Source: Plutella xylostella
Taxonomy: Eukaryota > Arthropoda > Insecta > Lepidoptera > Plutellidae
Direction of reading: 5' to 3'
Length of the DNA stretch: 64,000 nucleotides
NCBI RefSeq assembly: GCF_932276165.1
Contig: NC_063995.1
Span: 5,456,001 to 5,520,000 of the forward strand
Shown here: in pieces, positions 22,655 through 33,399 of the stretch
Position numbering within the stretch: the stretch's first letter is position 1
Layout of the letters: every line of letters starts with the position of its first letter
Program-made: the position numbers and the translations under genes
The notes under the pieces: generated by a model
What the model was told of the DNA's origin: nothing
The model's input: the letters and a program-made list of their open reading frames with translations, nothing else
Databases searched by the model: none

Positions 22655-23090
22655 AATGAATTCACTAAGTATACATACAACGCGCACCGTTACTCCATGG
22701 AAACTTTAAATAACTACAAATAAATACAATACTTTTACGTTATATGTAACCACAACTACAGATTAATTGAGTAAATCTTCCGTCGAGATTTTTCCTTTCA
22801 GTCCCAAGTCGTTACACAAACTTCGTAATTACGTTGTACTGACCTATAGAAATATGAAGGCTATAGAAACGTTTGCTACAGGCAGTTTCAATAGAGTCCC
22901 GAACAAGAACTCTGGAATTAAATTTGGGACAAGCTGACCTTCTTGTAGACAATTACTTAGATTTCATAAAATTATTAAATATTGGATTAAATATTCCAAT
23001 TAGGAACTGAATAATTATCACTGACTTATTTCAAGCAACTAAATATGTAGTCTCATAGAAACAATACATTAAATACAATTATTTATATAA
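22655..23090. other. No gene recognised
   Basis: AT-rich, no repeats or coding signals seen. Confidence 0.45.
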
Positions 23091-23095
23091 ATGGG

Positions 23096-23152
23096 GTAAT
23101 GCACCTCTGCCTACCCCGCAAGGGAGTACATTAGTACAAGGTGTGAGTGTTT
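23096..23152 (-). repeat. Partial copy of the dispersed repeat at 8083
   Basis: GTAATGCACCTCTGCCTACC then CCGCAAGGGAGTACATTAGT and ACAAGGTGTGAGTG match the inverted core of the repeat at 16158-16250. Only about 55 bp remain. Confidence 0.6.
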
Positions 23153-23159
23153 ATATTTA

Positions 23160-23950
23160 TATTTATTAAATAATAATGATAAATAATCAAAATTAAATAT
23201 TATTATTTTTATAATAACTTTTCATTCAGTTGATAACAGTTAATAATTAAGTAAGTACCTAATAGCAGTATGAACTCGGCTCTAGCGGATCTGCTCACTT
23301 CTGTGAGCAGATTTTTTACTATTAAGTAAAACTATTTCCTGTTAGTGCTCCTGAATTTCGGACCAACTTGTACACTGCAGCTTCTAGCCACAACACAACA
23401 AACATTAAACCAGTTGGAAAATAATGAATTATTCGTGGACGACTGTTTTGTTACTGCGGAACAAAGGCATAAATTTATATGATTAAGTAATTGGAATATT
23501 CGTATTTCTGCTCGTAACAAGGTCTTTTGTTTGTATCCAGATTATTCCAGATAATGCTGCGGCCGGTTTTATCTCGGCTAATCATAATTAAGTACTTATG
23601 CCTAGAAGGTAGATTACATTGGATATTGGTTTAGTTCATATCAATACAATGATTAACCAATGTAACAGTAATATTGAACGCTTTTTGAGCTAAAATTAGG
23701 AATTAAATCACCATATAGGTAATTATTTTTATTAAAGTGTGTATTAGTTTGAGAACTAACAAGAATACATTTACGAACAATGAAAAAGTTCCAGTGGCAA
23801 TAGCACTTAAAGCTGAACACAAAAGAGTAGAGATTAATGTTTTTGGAACTAAACAGATTTAAACCTGGCAATAAAAAAAAAACTTGTGATTTGTGGTCTG
23901 TTTCTATGGTTTGAATGTCAAACTCGCCCTGTTTCTGTATAAACAAATCG
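23160..23950. other. No gene recognised
   Basis: AT-rich, with a small hairpin GATCTGCTCAC ... GTGAGCAGAT at 23288-23312 followed by a T run, resembling a 3'-end hairpin of a retroposon. The frames at 23332-23520 and 23653-23946 are unsupported. Confidence 0.45.
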
Positions 23951-24005
23951 AATTTTGCTTAATTTTGGAGTTTTGTGGATTGTTGAGTTTGTTCACGAAG
24001 TGAAA

Positions 24006-24138
24006 ATGAATAAAACCATTCGCAGCGAAGCTAGACAGATGATTTACAGCGTTTACCTACGATGTTTGGCGGAGAATGAGGCTGGAGAAGTATTAGTCAA
24101 TATATACGATGTTTATGAAAGAGCAGCGTTTTATACTG
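24006..24138 (+). CDS. First coding exon of a transposon-type HTH protein
   Basis: The 45-codon segment MNKTIRSEARQMIYSVYLRC ... VNIYDVYERAAFYTG ends in a good splice donor (ACTG|GTGAGT at 24138/24139). In insects a widespread family of transposase-like genes begins with 'SEARxMIxxVY...VYxRxAxYTG' followed by an intron and 'VS...VTRI', an N-terminal helix-turn-helix thought to bind the element's ends. The length, position of the intron and residues fit that exon. No matching second exon is visible: a candidate acceptor TTCTTATAG at about 24253 leads to a stop after five codons, and a LINE lies just beyond. Probably an orphaned exon of a dead element. Confidence 0.5.
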
Positions 24139-24338
24139 GTGAGTAGGTACTTAATTTCTAACCATTAACATACATTGCTTATATTTCTTGTAAAAAAATT
24201 ACTATTTTGATGTAATAGAATGCCTTTCAATGTGTATTTGTTATTCTTATAGAGGTTAGAAAATACTAGTGTCAAACGTTACATGACATCAGGGTCTGGA
24301 TGCTAATGTTGTTAAAACATCAGGTCTAGATACTTTTT

Positions 24339-24530
24339 TACTAACCCCCGACTCAAAAACGGTATCGATAAGTTTTACAGCTGTAGGTGTCTATATGTGT
24401 CGGTCTCTCCGTGTTAGATTACCTATTGTAAAAATATGTGTAAGAATATGTAATGCCGAGTTGTAGAAAGGGACTTTAAGCTAATGTGGACATTAAATCT
24501 ATGTCTGTCTCTTTCTGTCCGTATACTGTC
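24339..24530 (+). repeat. Fragment of a common lepidopteran repeat
   Basis: AACCCCCGACTCAAAAACGG and the later TGTCTGTCTCTTTCTGTCCG are pieces of a repeat seen very often in moth and butterfly introns ('CCCCCGACGCAAAAAGAGGGGTG ... TGTCTGTCTGTGG'). The fragment has no coding capacity. It is the landing site of the LINE that starts at 24547. Confidence 0.5.
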
Positions 24531-24546
24531 AAAGCAAGGCAACAAT

Positions 24547-26162
24547 ATGATGCGGTCCGACCGATTTCGGTCACGGCGACCGCTTCGAGGATCAGACTCG
24601 TCGCTCGTGTGCTCGCATGTGGCTTGTGTAGCCTATCTTATTCGTGAAGACCCTCGCACATTGCGGGCATGTGAGCACACCATTCTCATAATTGTATTGA
24701 GTTAGCGCAGGTGGTCGGGCTTTTAACTCATCGCGCTTCAAGTCGAGTTCGGCGCGCCGGTGGACTTCAAAATCACGGACTTTGGTTTTAACCAAAGCCC
24801 TCCACTCAGGTCTTAAGGCGGCATGCTTCTCCCACTGAGAAGGCTCTATGCCGCACCTCTTCATGTGGCGCTTCAGCACATCTTTGTACCTGAGGAGTTG
24901 TCCGCCATGCTTTCGCTTGCCCTCCTCAAGTTCTGAATAGAAGATGCGCTTTGCGACCCTCTGCTCTGACATCCTAGACACGTGTCCGCACCACCTAAAC
25001 TGTCGCCGCATGAGGTAAGCCTCAATGCCACCCACATTGGCTCGACGCAGCACCTCGGTATTCCTCACGCGATCAGACCATCGGATATTTAGGATTTTAC
25101 GCAAACATCTTAGGTGAAATCGATCCAACATGCGGATGTGACGACGGTACACGGTCCAAGTTTCCGCAGCATACATGATGTTAGGCAGAACAACCGCCAT
25201 GTATACTGAGATCTTTGTAACCAGCTTTATATCGTGTGAGCAGAAGACCTTATTATCCAGCTTGCCGAATGCTGCAGCGGCAGCTCCGATCCTGCTGTTG
25301 ATCTCTGCGTCAAGGTCACACTTTGATGTTAGAGTGCTCCCCAGGTAGCGGAATTTATCGACCTGTTTCAGCTCATCATCCCCAAGTTTAATTTTAAGCG
25401 CCTCGTGACCGTCGATATCTAGAGACATCACCTCCGTCTTTTTGACACTTATTCTTAAGCCAAATTTATGGCAGGACTTGTCTAAATCGGCCATAAGCTG
25501 TTGCAGGCCGTCTGAGGTCTCAGACACGAAGCATAGGTCATCCGCGTAGATTATCTCAGTAACCATGGCGTGTGAGACTTTTGTGCGGGCTTTTAGCCTC
25601 GCCAAATTGAACACGCTGCCATCAGTGCGAAAACGGATGCGGACACCTTCCATAGAAGTCTGTAAGACCTCTCGGACTACGACCGCAAAATACAACGCGA
25701 ACAATGTAGGCGCGAGAACGCAACCTTGTTTTACCCCACAAGTAACGGGGAAAAACGCAGATTGTTCATCGTTGACAGCGACGCAGCACTGCATGTCGTC
25801 GTGGAGGAGTCTGAGGAGTCTCACAAACTTCTCAGTGCACCCTATCTTTTTCAGCACCAACCAGAGGGCTTCTCGAGGCACGCTGTCAAAAGCTTTCTCG
25901 AGGTCAACAAAACACAGGTACATGTGACGGCCCTGCTCTCTGCTTTTCTCTTGCAGTTGACGCACTGAGAAGACAGCTTCAGCTGTGCCACGGTCAGGTC
26001 GGAAGCCAAACTGGGTTTCGGGCAGCAATGTTTCGGAGATTTTCATCAGGCGGTTTAGGAGTATTCTGGCGAACACTTTTCCAGGGACTGATAGAAGGCA
26101 AATACCGCGGTAGGAACCACAATCGGAACGGTCACCCTTATTCTTATATAGAGGTTTTATGC
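24547..26162 (-). mobile_element. 5'-truncated LINE with 8-bp target duplication
   Basis: GCAACAAT occurs at 24539-24546 and at 26163-26170, immediately outside the element, giving a clean 8-bp target duplication. The element reads on the minus strand, is cut at its 5' end inside the RT domain, and has a very short 3' UTR of about 45 bp without a long poly(A). It is much GC-richer than the AT-rich host DNA around it. The uninterrupted ORF and intact duplication indicate a recent insertion. Confidence 0.9.
24592..26160 (-). CDS. LINE reverse transcriptase with C-terminal C2H2 finger, 5' truncated
   Basis: The frame is open from the 5' junction to the stop without any break. Motifs in order: PLYKNKGDRSDCGSYRGICL, FGFRPDRGTAEAVF, FVDLEKAFDSVPREALW, CGVKQGCVLAPTLF, the catalytic YADD (IIYADDLCFV), then FRYLGSTLTS, the AETWTVYRRHIRMLDRFHLR thumb region and the RWCGHVSRM connection. 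The last 30 residues form a canonical zinc finger, CPQC then 12 residues then HMRAH. This architecture is known from LINEs often mis-annotated as craniofacial development protein 2-like; I do not fix the clade. An ATG-initiated reading would add MSALNVLLR, but those codons lie across or outside the target duplication and are host sequence. Confidence 0.92.
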   Translation of the reverse strand: MKPLYKNKGDRSDCGSYRGICLLSVPGKVFARILLNRLMKISETLLPETQFGFRPDRGTAEAVFSVRQLQEKSREQGRHMYLCFVDLEKAFDSVPREALWLVLKKIGCTEKFVRLLRLLHDDMQCCVAVNDEQSAFFPVTCGVKQGCVLAPTLFALYFAVVVREVLQTSMEGVRIRFRTDGSVFNLARLKARTKVSHAMVTEIIYADDLCFVSETSDGLQQLMADLDKSCHKFGLRISVKKTEVMSLDIDGHEALKIKLGDDELKQVDKFRYLGSTLTSKCDLDAEINSRIGAAAAAFGKLDNKVFCSHDIKLVTKISVYMAVVLPNIMYAAETWTVYRRHIRMLDRFHLRCLRKILNIRWSDRVRNTEVLRRANVGGIEAYLMRRQFRWCGHVSRMSEQRVAKRIFYSELEEGKRKHGGQLLRYKDVLKRHMKRCGIEPSQWEKHAALRPEWRALVKTKVRDFEVHRRAELDLKRDELKARPPALTQYNYENGVLTCPQCARVFTNKIGYTSHMRAHERRV

Positions 26163-26170
26163 GCAACAAT

Positions 26171-26730
26171 ACATTTAATGCCGACATTAACTTAAAGATC
26201 CTTTCTGCAACTCAGTGTAAGAGTCGGTATAAATTCCCCAGACATAATAATTTGCAAGTCACTGCTTTTCTGACCAATTAAATCATTTGTTGCAGGAAAA
26301 TCGGTAAACACAGTTTTAGAAGAATTGCCGGGGCACATTTGAACTTTTTCCTGAGCAAGAAAAAACTGTAATAAAATATCGATGTGTGATACTATCACTT
26401 TTCTCCTATAGTAATTACATAATGGGATAACCAACACGTGTTTCAGTGCAAAAAAACATTATGAAATACACAATGAAATAAAAGTTACAGTTGATTTGAT
26501 TTAATGAAATTCATTCAAGACTGCCCCCCTCTCCCCTACTAATTTCTTCTCTTAACATAAACCTCCCCAAAAAGTGGCATTTTATAGTTAGTAAATATTA
26601 GAAACATTTCTCGTTTTGATTTTTTCTGCTAAAGTATCGTGATACTTTTGTCCATTTTCTATACTATAATAGTGTGGCCACTTTCTTAGATTACCACGCC
26701 CTCAATTATTCTCTACTCTTTTATGTTCAG
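26171..26730. other. No gene recognised
   Basis: AT-rich. A minus-strand frame at 26192-26437 has no known motif. Confidence 0.45.
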
Positions 26731-26885
26731 CTATAATTACTCTAAACGGAAAAGACTAGCTTAATGACGCCGTCTGCAATATTGAAGTACATACATGTAC
26801 CTAACAGCGCATCAGAATATTACCAACTGAAAACGTAAATACTTTAATCGTATTCTACTTAAATTAAATGTTTAAAAAATGTAGG
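26731..26885. mobile_element. Decayed copy of the Tc1-type MITE seen at 54219
   Basis: CTCTAAACGGAAAAGACTAG, then CTTAATGACGCCGTCTGCAA and ATATTGAAGTACAT match the internal part of the element at 54219-54451, including ATCAGAATATTACCAACTGA. Neither terminal repeat is preserved, so this is an old remnant. Confidence 0.7.
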
Positions 26886-27073
26886 TCATATTATGATGTA
26901 GACTTTTTATTAGAAAAATAAATTAAAACAAAATTCATTTATTTCAGACAATGAAGTCCATATATAAGTTTATTGCTCGTGTGTGTATTTTTATAAAAGT
27001 CTGCAAAAGTATGAGAATCTCACAATAATATTCCACTTCCTTCCGTAATCTAATAGTAGAGCTAAAATCCAGT

Positions 27074-27184
27074 TGTAGTGTGGCAACACCTTCCCTCCAT
27101 ACATAGGTACCTAATACGTACTTCATATTAATAATAAAGACCATTCGCACATCAACCGTGTTCTTGATTGCTCGCCTCATTACA
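27074..27184 (+). repeat. 5' LTR, 111 bp
   Basis: Starts TGTAGTGTGGCAACACC and ends CTCGCCTCATTACA, so it has the TG...CA boundaries. It contains AATAAA (in TAATAATAAAGACC), the likely polyadenylation signal. It is base-for-base identical to 32109-32219. An LTR this short is at the lower limit known for insects. Confidence 0.93.
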
Positions 27185-27202
27185 TGGCGACCTTGCCAGC
27201 CG
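27185..27202 (+). other. Primer binding site
   Basis: TGGCGACCTTGCCAGCC begins with TGG, the complement of a tRNA's CCA end, immediately after the LTR with no spacer. Many insect gypsy- and BEL-type elements have a PBS starting TGGCGACC. The matching tRNA cannot be named without the tRNA set of the species. Confidence 0.8.
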
Positions 27203-27421
27203 GCCTGCCTCCGTGGCAGTGCCGGCGGACCGAATAGTAAAATAAATTAAAAACAAAGGACTTTTACATAAAAATAAGTGTGAGTGATAATAAAATGAAA
27301 ATGGACGATTCATATAATCTAAAGGATAAAAATTCCAATAAATAATAATAATTAATTAAATATAAGAAACTTGAAGAAAATAAACATGACAACCAAGTGG
27401 ACAAAATATAATAAAATTCTA

Positions 27422-27658
27422 CAAAAACATGGATGGCGCCGGGAGACAAATTGGCTGTTGAGGAGAAGGCGCTGGGAGTGTGCGAGTCGGGTAGCAGAGG
27501 ATGTCCTCCGGGCTACAGCTGCGAGGCTGGAGGAGGATGCTGCTGCCTGATCCTGCCCAGAGGGACGCGAGGAGCTGGACGCGCCCACAGTTGGACCCCC
27601 GCATGTTCTACCGATACCGCCGCGCCACCCAGATGAGAAATTTATATTCTTTCGGAAC
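27422..27658 (+). pseudogene. Possible gag N-terminal relic in the LTR element
   Basis: A GC-rich island inside AT-rich DNA begins about 240 bp after the 5' LTR, where gag would start. Read in the frame of CATGGATGGCGCCGGGAGAC it gives HGWRRETNWLLRRRRW, then VAEDVLRATAARLEEDAAA, a TGA stop, and about 35 further codons (ELDAPTVGPPHVLPIPPRHP) up to a TAG near 27666. The codons look coding-like and alanine/arginine-rich. Other frames are also open (an ATG at 27433 gives 67 aa with a Cys-rich CPPGYSCEAGGGCCC run). I cannot decide which frame, if any, was gag. Confidence 0.3.
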
Positions 27659-27699
27659 ATTACTTAGAAATTCAGGTTTGCAAATTATTTAAATTCTTT

Positions 27700-30600
27700 T
27701 TTTGAGTTGATATACATTTTTTCAGTTAAATTCGTTAAATTCGTAAAGTCATTGTTGTCAAAATATAAGTAAAGTATTTTTGTAATTTTATGTAGAAGAT
27801 GAATACATAAATATTTCAGTAAGAATAAATAGTATTCGAATGCTTAAATAGTAATTCAGTTCTAAAGTATTAATATTAGTAATTCAGTTATAAATTATTG
27901 CATGTTTATTTTCTTTGGGAAAAGATATATGTAATTAGTTATTGACGCTTGTTGACGACTAGGTAATTTCATCAAGTAAATCTAGTAAAAATTATAAGAA
28001 AATCAAATACTTATCGTACGTGTCGATACTTATTGTCAATTTTTATATCACATAATATTATATTTCATTTCAGGATATTTTATTTTACAGGTTTAAAGTA
28101 CCTACATGCAAAATTTCATTTTTTCAAAACAAAAAAAAAAATACTTTGGTTTAAATCTCATAAAAAATATTTTGATTTCTAAAAGATAAACATATTCATA
28201 CCGATAAATAATGGAACTCATAAAATTACCAAATAATAAAATATATAATAATAGAAAATCTCACCTTATTTTTTATAAATTGTTCTAAAATATTTTTTAA
28301 ATTAAAATGTCTAAATTCCGTCAAAGTACTATTCAAATTTCAAAATTAAACTGCTAACCTAATCAAATTACAATAAATTAAATTATATACTTAAATAGAT
28401 ACATTTTGTTTAAAATATAAAATAATCCAAATTACAAATTCAATGCATTGCACAATTTCCTATTTACTTACTTAATCACTTAAATTCAAAATATTCTTTG
28501 GTACTATAAAAACATTCCTTGACTAGCCATTTTTTTTACCTATATTTAAATTGATTATATGCATTTAAAAATTAAACCGCTATTCATTTATTAAATCACA
28601 TAATATTATAGATACGAAATAATAAGATAAGAAATAATTTTTAATAAACACTTAATTTACAATTATAAATACTCAAATAAAAAGTGAAATTGAAAAATAA
28701 AAATCAATTAATGAAATAATCCACTATAAGCCAGATATTGGTCAAATAAAATTAATAGTACGTAAATATGCAATTCAATACAAATCTTAATATTTTAATT
28801 CTAGTAATAAAGTTAATCCCGCGTAATTACTTATTTCATACCTACGTATGTATGAGTACGTTTAACCATACTTAATCAAAAACTATATGTATTTTATCAG
28901 TAATTAGATTTTTTTTAAAACCCGTCATAACAATTTTTCTTGTATTAGATTTTACCTTGTGCAGTAATAAAGAGTTTGTCATAGTCTTGCAATAGCAACC
29001 CTATAGTATTTTTCCCCATTTTCTTATTAAGTATAAAAATATCGTATCAAAGTTCAATTACATATTTGGAGCGATGCATAGCATTATTCTTTGAATCCAT
29101 ATAATAAAAACATACTTCTCAGTTCATCTACTAAAATGGTCACACGCTCGACAGATATCGTATTTCGATCCGCCGCGCATGCAGTGAGGAATCTGATGAT
29201 CATGCATATTGGGAAACCATGTCATGTCTCGATGCAACAATAAATACTTACGTATAGTTAGATTCAGAGAAACCTGACCACCTGTACAAATTTCACAAAA
29301 TAAAATAATTTAAAAAGTCGGCATTGGTATTCTATTAAATATCTCAATAGTATAACGAAGTTCCAGTATTAACATAACTTTCAATACAAATTATTCGAAA
29401 TGTACAGTATCTCGGAAAGACACGTACGTCACTACAGAATATAGACAAATAAATAATAAATAAATTGAGTAAACTAATAAAAACATTATAACTACGTACC
29501 AGAATTAAATTAGGAAATATGATTTTGAAAAATATATACATAACTGGTATAGTATAGGTACCTACCCATAAATAAAAATTATAAAGTTTGGAATGTAAAG
29601 AATAAAAATACATTAATAATATTAGATATTGTTACGTAAACATAATGGTTTAAAAAGAAAACAAAATCGTAATAGAAGAAAGAAAAGTAAAATATAAAGT
29701 ATAAAGTTTATTTTGCGAGCAAAGACACGGCTAGATGTAGTATTAAAGATCTTTTTGTCGTTCCAAGAAATGATGATTAGGTACGAATCGTCTTGTCGTC
29801 GTCGTATGTAGATAAGCGAAAGGTATAGGTGTCGATGTTTATGTATAAAGCTTGGTTAGTACTCGTTTGAGACTAGGGATTGATTAGTTTTGTTAATTGA
29901 ATGAAGATGTATGTATTATAGTGAGAATGGTTATGAGTAAGCGATGATAAAGAATATTAGGTAATGTATGAAGGTTTAGTAGCTCTTGTATACGTGAGCA
30001 ATGTATGGTTGAGGATACTTTGGTCTCTAAGACGTTGATAAACAATTGGACTGATCACCCAAGCGTTAACAATTTTTTATTGGCCGAAGGATTCTAAAGG
30101 ATATGAGTAATATAAAGAAGGTAATACGAGTAAGGGACATACAGAGCGCAATTACCAAGATAATTAGCGATTACGTATGGTCAGAGGACTAAAACAGATA
30201 AAAAAGTAAATAGCAAAGTCATCGAAGGTACATATGGTAGGGTACAACAAGGTGTCACGTCCTTATTTCTGATCATAGTGCGGTCGAGAACCCTCCGTGA
30301 AGAATTTTGGAATTGCCTAAGAGTAGAGCTAGTTTAAATGTGCCCTTGTAATATTTATGGAACATGTGTTTTTTTATATTATAATTATTATAGAGTCGAC
30401 TCTCGTTGTTTTGCGTACCCTACAGATAAATATATAAATAAATAATGAAGACCAGCGCTGGCCCACCAAAGAGTGGAAATAATTATATGTACCTTTTCGT
30501 AAATGTATGTGTGTGAAATGAAATAAAAGTATAAATAAATAATAAAAAGATGACTTTGAAAATAAAAGAATATGAATGATGAAATATATACGCAAAATAA

Positions 30601-32095
30601 ATGAAATAAAGTATAAATAAACGATTAAAGGTAATTTTGAAAATAAACGAATATGAATGATGATAAATATACGCAAAATAAATAAAATATAGTAAATGTC
30701 AAAAGAAATATTTAAAAAAGGAAATATGTATAGGAAGAAACATTATAATGATTTGAATTAATAACATACGTCAGTTTAATATATAAAAAAGAAGATAAGA
30801 TAAAGTTTTAATCATAATGTAGTAAATAAATCATATAAACTAATAATTTACATTTAAATATATTTACAAGTACAGTCAAGGACAAATCCTTCTATAATCA
30901 TTAGATAATTTTGAATTTTAGTTGGACACAACTTGTGTTAAATGAGTTTCTTGTAGAACAAGTATATACAGAGTTTTAATAATATTGAAACTAAATAACT
31001 TGAAATAATTAATATAAATACTTATTGAAATTTTAATATTAAATTTAAAAATATGTTTGGAGTATACATTTTAAGGGTACCTATACAGCTATACAGGTGT
31101 AATAAAAATAAAAGATTTTAAATAATACCTATATACCTACATTTAATTTTGGGTGATAAAATTATGAACAAGCGAGTCTTTATAGTCGTCAACAATGCGT
31201 CAACAGTACGTTTTAAGTAGTTTTAAGTTAAACAAAAGTATAATCATTCGTGTATTTTTAAGAATATGATATTTCAACCTGTGCTTGCTTCTGATTATTA
31301 CTCCCTTCATTCAACATGATGAATATCAAATAATAATAACAGGAATAACATACATAATGTTAAATATTTTTTCATTTATTGGTCAACATTACTTTATGTT
31401 AAGATAAAATATGTTTAGTTTTGAGGAAACTTATAATTGTACTTATTTTTTCATTTTATATTGTATTAATGTGTGCACTATCATAATAATAAATCTTTTC
31501 AGTATCAGAATTTGCAATTGGAAAATGATAATATATTATGTTAATATTTAGATATCCATAACTAAAATTGTATATAAAAAAAAAACTAAAATATTCATAG
31601 GCAGGAAATTATATTATTCTTTGTTGGATATAAAGTGCACACTTAAATTCTTTATGTTAACTTTACGTGTTTAAGCATGTGTAATCAATGAAAAAAAAAA
31701 AAAGCTTTGATGTCAGCGATGTGGGCAAATTTTTGTGTTCAGTACAAAAACACTTGCAATAACTTATTTCTATAAAATCAATTTAAATTTTAATGTTTAT
31801 ACATTTATATAGAGTTTGTACGTAACTAATAACATACCCGAGTTTTCATATTTTTTTTAATTAGGATTTTCCTGTATATAAAAAGATTCAAAATGTATTT
31901 TTTTTTTGTTTAAAAGCAACCAATTTTAAGTAATTTTGTGAACTTAAGTAGTAACATATTAGTAACCTTGGAGAAGAACGAAATTTAAATGTCTGATTAT
32001 TCTGTATCTGTAATTACTTGTAAAAATCTATTTTAACAATTACCGACTCATATTAAAAATTGAAAAAATGTAATTATGTAACATTTTTTTATTCG
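27700..32095. other. AT-rich non-coding interior of the LTR element
   Basis: About 4.4 kb of extremely AT-rich sequence with poly(A) and poly(T) runs and no frame over about 100 codons. The stretch from 29730 to 30350 is less AT-rich than the rest. The interior is packaged and copied with the LTRs, so it is structural or captured sequence, not host intergenic DNA. I see no recognisable gene in it. Confidence 0.8.
30521..30690. repeat. Two-copy tandem repeat, period about 83 bp
   Basis: AAATAAAAGTATAAATAAA at 30521 and AAATAAAGTATAAATAAACG at 30604 start two similar units. Both contain TTTGAAAATAAA, GAATATGAATGATGA and TATACGCAAAATAAAT. It lies within the LTR element interior. Confidence 0.7.
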
Positions 32096-32108
32096 AAAAG
32101 GGGGAAGG
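32096..32108 (+). other. Polypurine tract
   Basis: AAAAGGGGGAAGG lies directly against the start of the 3' LTR. This is the plus-strand primer for LTR retrotransposon cDNA synthesis. It is the only long G-rich purine run nearby. Confidence 0.88.
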
Positions 32109-32219
32109 TGTAGTGTGGCAACACCTTCCCTCCATACATAGGTACCTAATACGTACTTCATATTAATAATAAAGACCATTCGCACATCAACCGTGTTCTT
32201 GATTGCTCGCCTCATTACA
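32109..32219 (+). repeat. 3' LTR, 111 bp
   Basis: Identical to the 5' LTR at 27074-27184 at every position. It is followed by CAGT (32220-32223), the second copy of the target duplication. Confidence 0.93.
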
Positions 32220-32371
32220 CAGTATTTTCCGAGAACATGTTTACCTGATTGCTCTGACGGTATTAATTAACTTTGTTATTAAAACAACAAAGCGTACCTC
32301 CTAGGTTATTAACTTTTTAGTCTCATTAAGAATTTAATCTTTCTAGAGGTGCTTACCTATTAATCTGTAAA

Positions 32372-32494
32372 GGTGGCTTGCACCAAACATTTAAACGCAA
32401 TTAAATCAATTGCTGTTTTGCTTTGACAGTACTTATAATATCAGAGCAAGAGGTCATAGATTTAATTTTGATTAACTTTTCGGTGCAAGCCACC
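32372..32494. mobile_element. Small MITE, ends 'GGTGGCTTGCACC'
   Basis: GGTGGCTTGCACCAAACATT at the left end pairs with GGTGCAAGCCACC at the right end. Inner AATTAAATCAA pairs imperfectly with TTGATTAA. The 123-bp element has no coding potential. No target duplication is certain. Confidence 0.65.
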
Positions 32495-32499
32495 CGTGT

Positions 32500-33145
32500 T
32501 ATTATTATTAGTAAAGTTTCTGGTAAATTCTTAGCACATAACTTAACAATTTCATTTGACAGGGTACAAAAGTGTGGTAATAGCGATGACTGTAGATTGT
32601 ACATAAGTAGGTACAGTGTAGAATGTCCATGTACATAAGCTCTCTGGCTTCGGTGTCGTAACATTAGTGGTTGGCCACCGCTGCGGTCACTGCCACTGTG
32701 GCAAGGCACTTGTCTTTGATCTCAATATTCACAGTTCAAAATCAATTCAGCCACTACCCAGCTCCATCGGGTGTGGTGTGAATGAAAGGTTCTAAATCTT
32801 ATTAGGTTACTTCATGCACACTGAGTACCAATTTATTTAATGCACCTCGGCAGTACGAAATTGTTTTCTGCACTATTCTCTCACGTTAGTTTCGCAAAAT
32901 AACTACATCCTATTCGTTTTCAAATTGTATTACGGAACAATAAAATCGCCATATTTTCGTTGTGAAAATATTGCACTCACTACCGGACATCTGGAATAAA
33001 CATTTTCATTTTATAAAATGTCATTATGCCAACACGACACATCGCTACAAAATAGAGTTTTCCATCTTATAACAAATTTTCCTTTTAGCACAACAAGGTC
33101 GACTTCCTATTTAGTACAACTAAACATTTCTAAACGGATCTTGAT
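32500..33145. other. No gene recognised
   Basis: AT-rich except for a short GC-richer patch at 32640-32705. No motif is identified. Confidence 0.45.
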
Positions 33146-33149
33146 AATA

Positions 33150-33353
33150 CACTCACGGGCAATGAAAAGGTTTCACTGAGAAAAACAACAAATTACTCCT
33201 AAACTTCTGCAACAGTACATTTAAGAGAGCACTAGGATATTACCAACTAAAAACGATAATATTTTGCTGAATTATTTAATTAAATGTTTGAAAAGATTTG
33301 GTTCGTTTAGTATCGGCATTTTGTGAGTGGAACCTTTCCATTGCCCGTGAGTG
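33150..33353. mobile_element. Tc1/mariner-type MITE, ends 'CACTCACGGGCAATGAAAAG'
   Basis: CACTCACGGGCAATGAAAAG at the left end and its complement CTTTCCATTGCCCGTGAGTG at the right (one mismatch) are flanked by TA on both sides (33148-33149, 33354-33355). Its interior shares TTACTCCTAAAC, GATATTACCAACTAAAAACG and ATAATATTTTGCT with the copies at 54219 and 61060. At 204 bp it is non-coding and would need a transposase in trans. Confidence 0.88.
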
Positions 33354-33364
33354 TATATAAATTA

Positions 33365-33381
33365 TACAGGGTCACCCTGTA
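33365..33381. repeat. Tiny TA-flanked palindrome CAGGGTCACCCTG
   Basis: TA, CAGGGTCACCCTG, TA looks like two abutted ends of the CAGGGTGTTGCAA MITE family with the interior lost. It lies only 10 bp beyond the preceding MITE. Confidence 0.4.
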
Positions 33382-33399
33382 TAGGTAAACTAGCCCGTA

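Larger units (their letters stand above)
27074..32219 (+). mobile_element. Non-autonomous LTR retrotransposon (LARD-like), complete
   Basis: The element is 5,146 bp with two identical 111-bp LTRs, a primer binding site directly after the 5' LTR, a polypurine tract directly before the 3' LTR, and CAGT repeated on both sides (27070-27073, 32220-32223). A 4-bp target duplication and TG...CA LTRs fit the Ty3/gypsy-type integration habit. The 4.92 kb interior has no gag-pol ORF, no RT, protease or integrase motif, and is extremely AT-rich apart from one GC-rich patch near 27425-27640. It therefore needs proteins from a partner element. Identical LTRs indicate recent insertion, as far as 111 bp can show. 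Confidence 0.93.

Noticed and set aside
25565..25968. Plus-strand frames of 80-120 codons
   Set aside because: They lie entirely antisense to the intact LINE reverse transcriptase and follow from its composition.
26163..26187. ATG start MSALNVLLR for the LINE protein
   Set aside because: These codons span the target duplication and host DNA; the element is 5' truncated at 26162 and its real start is lost.
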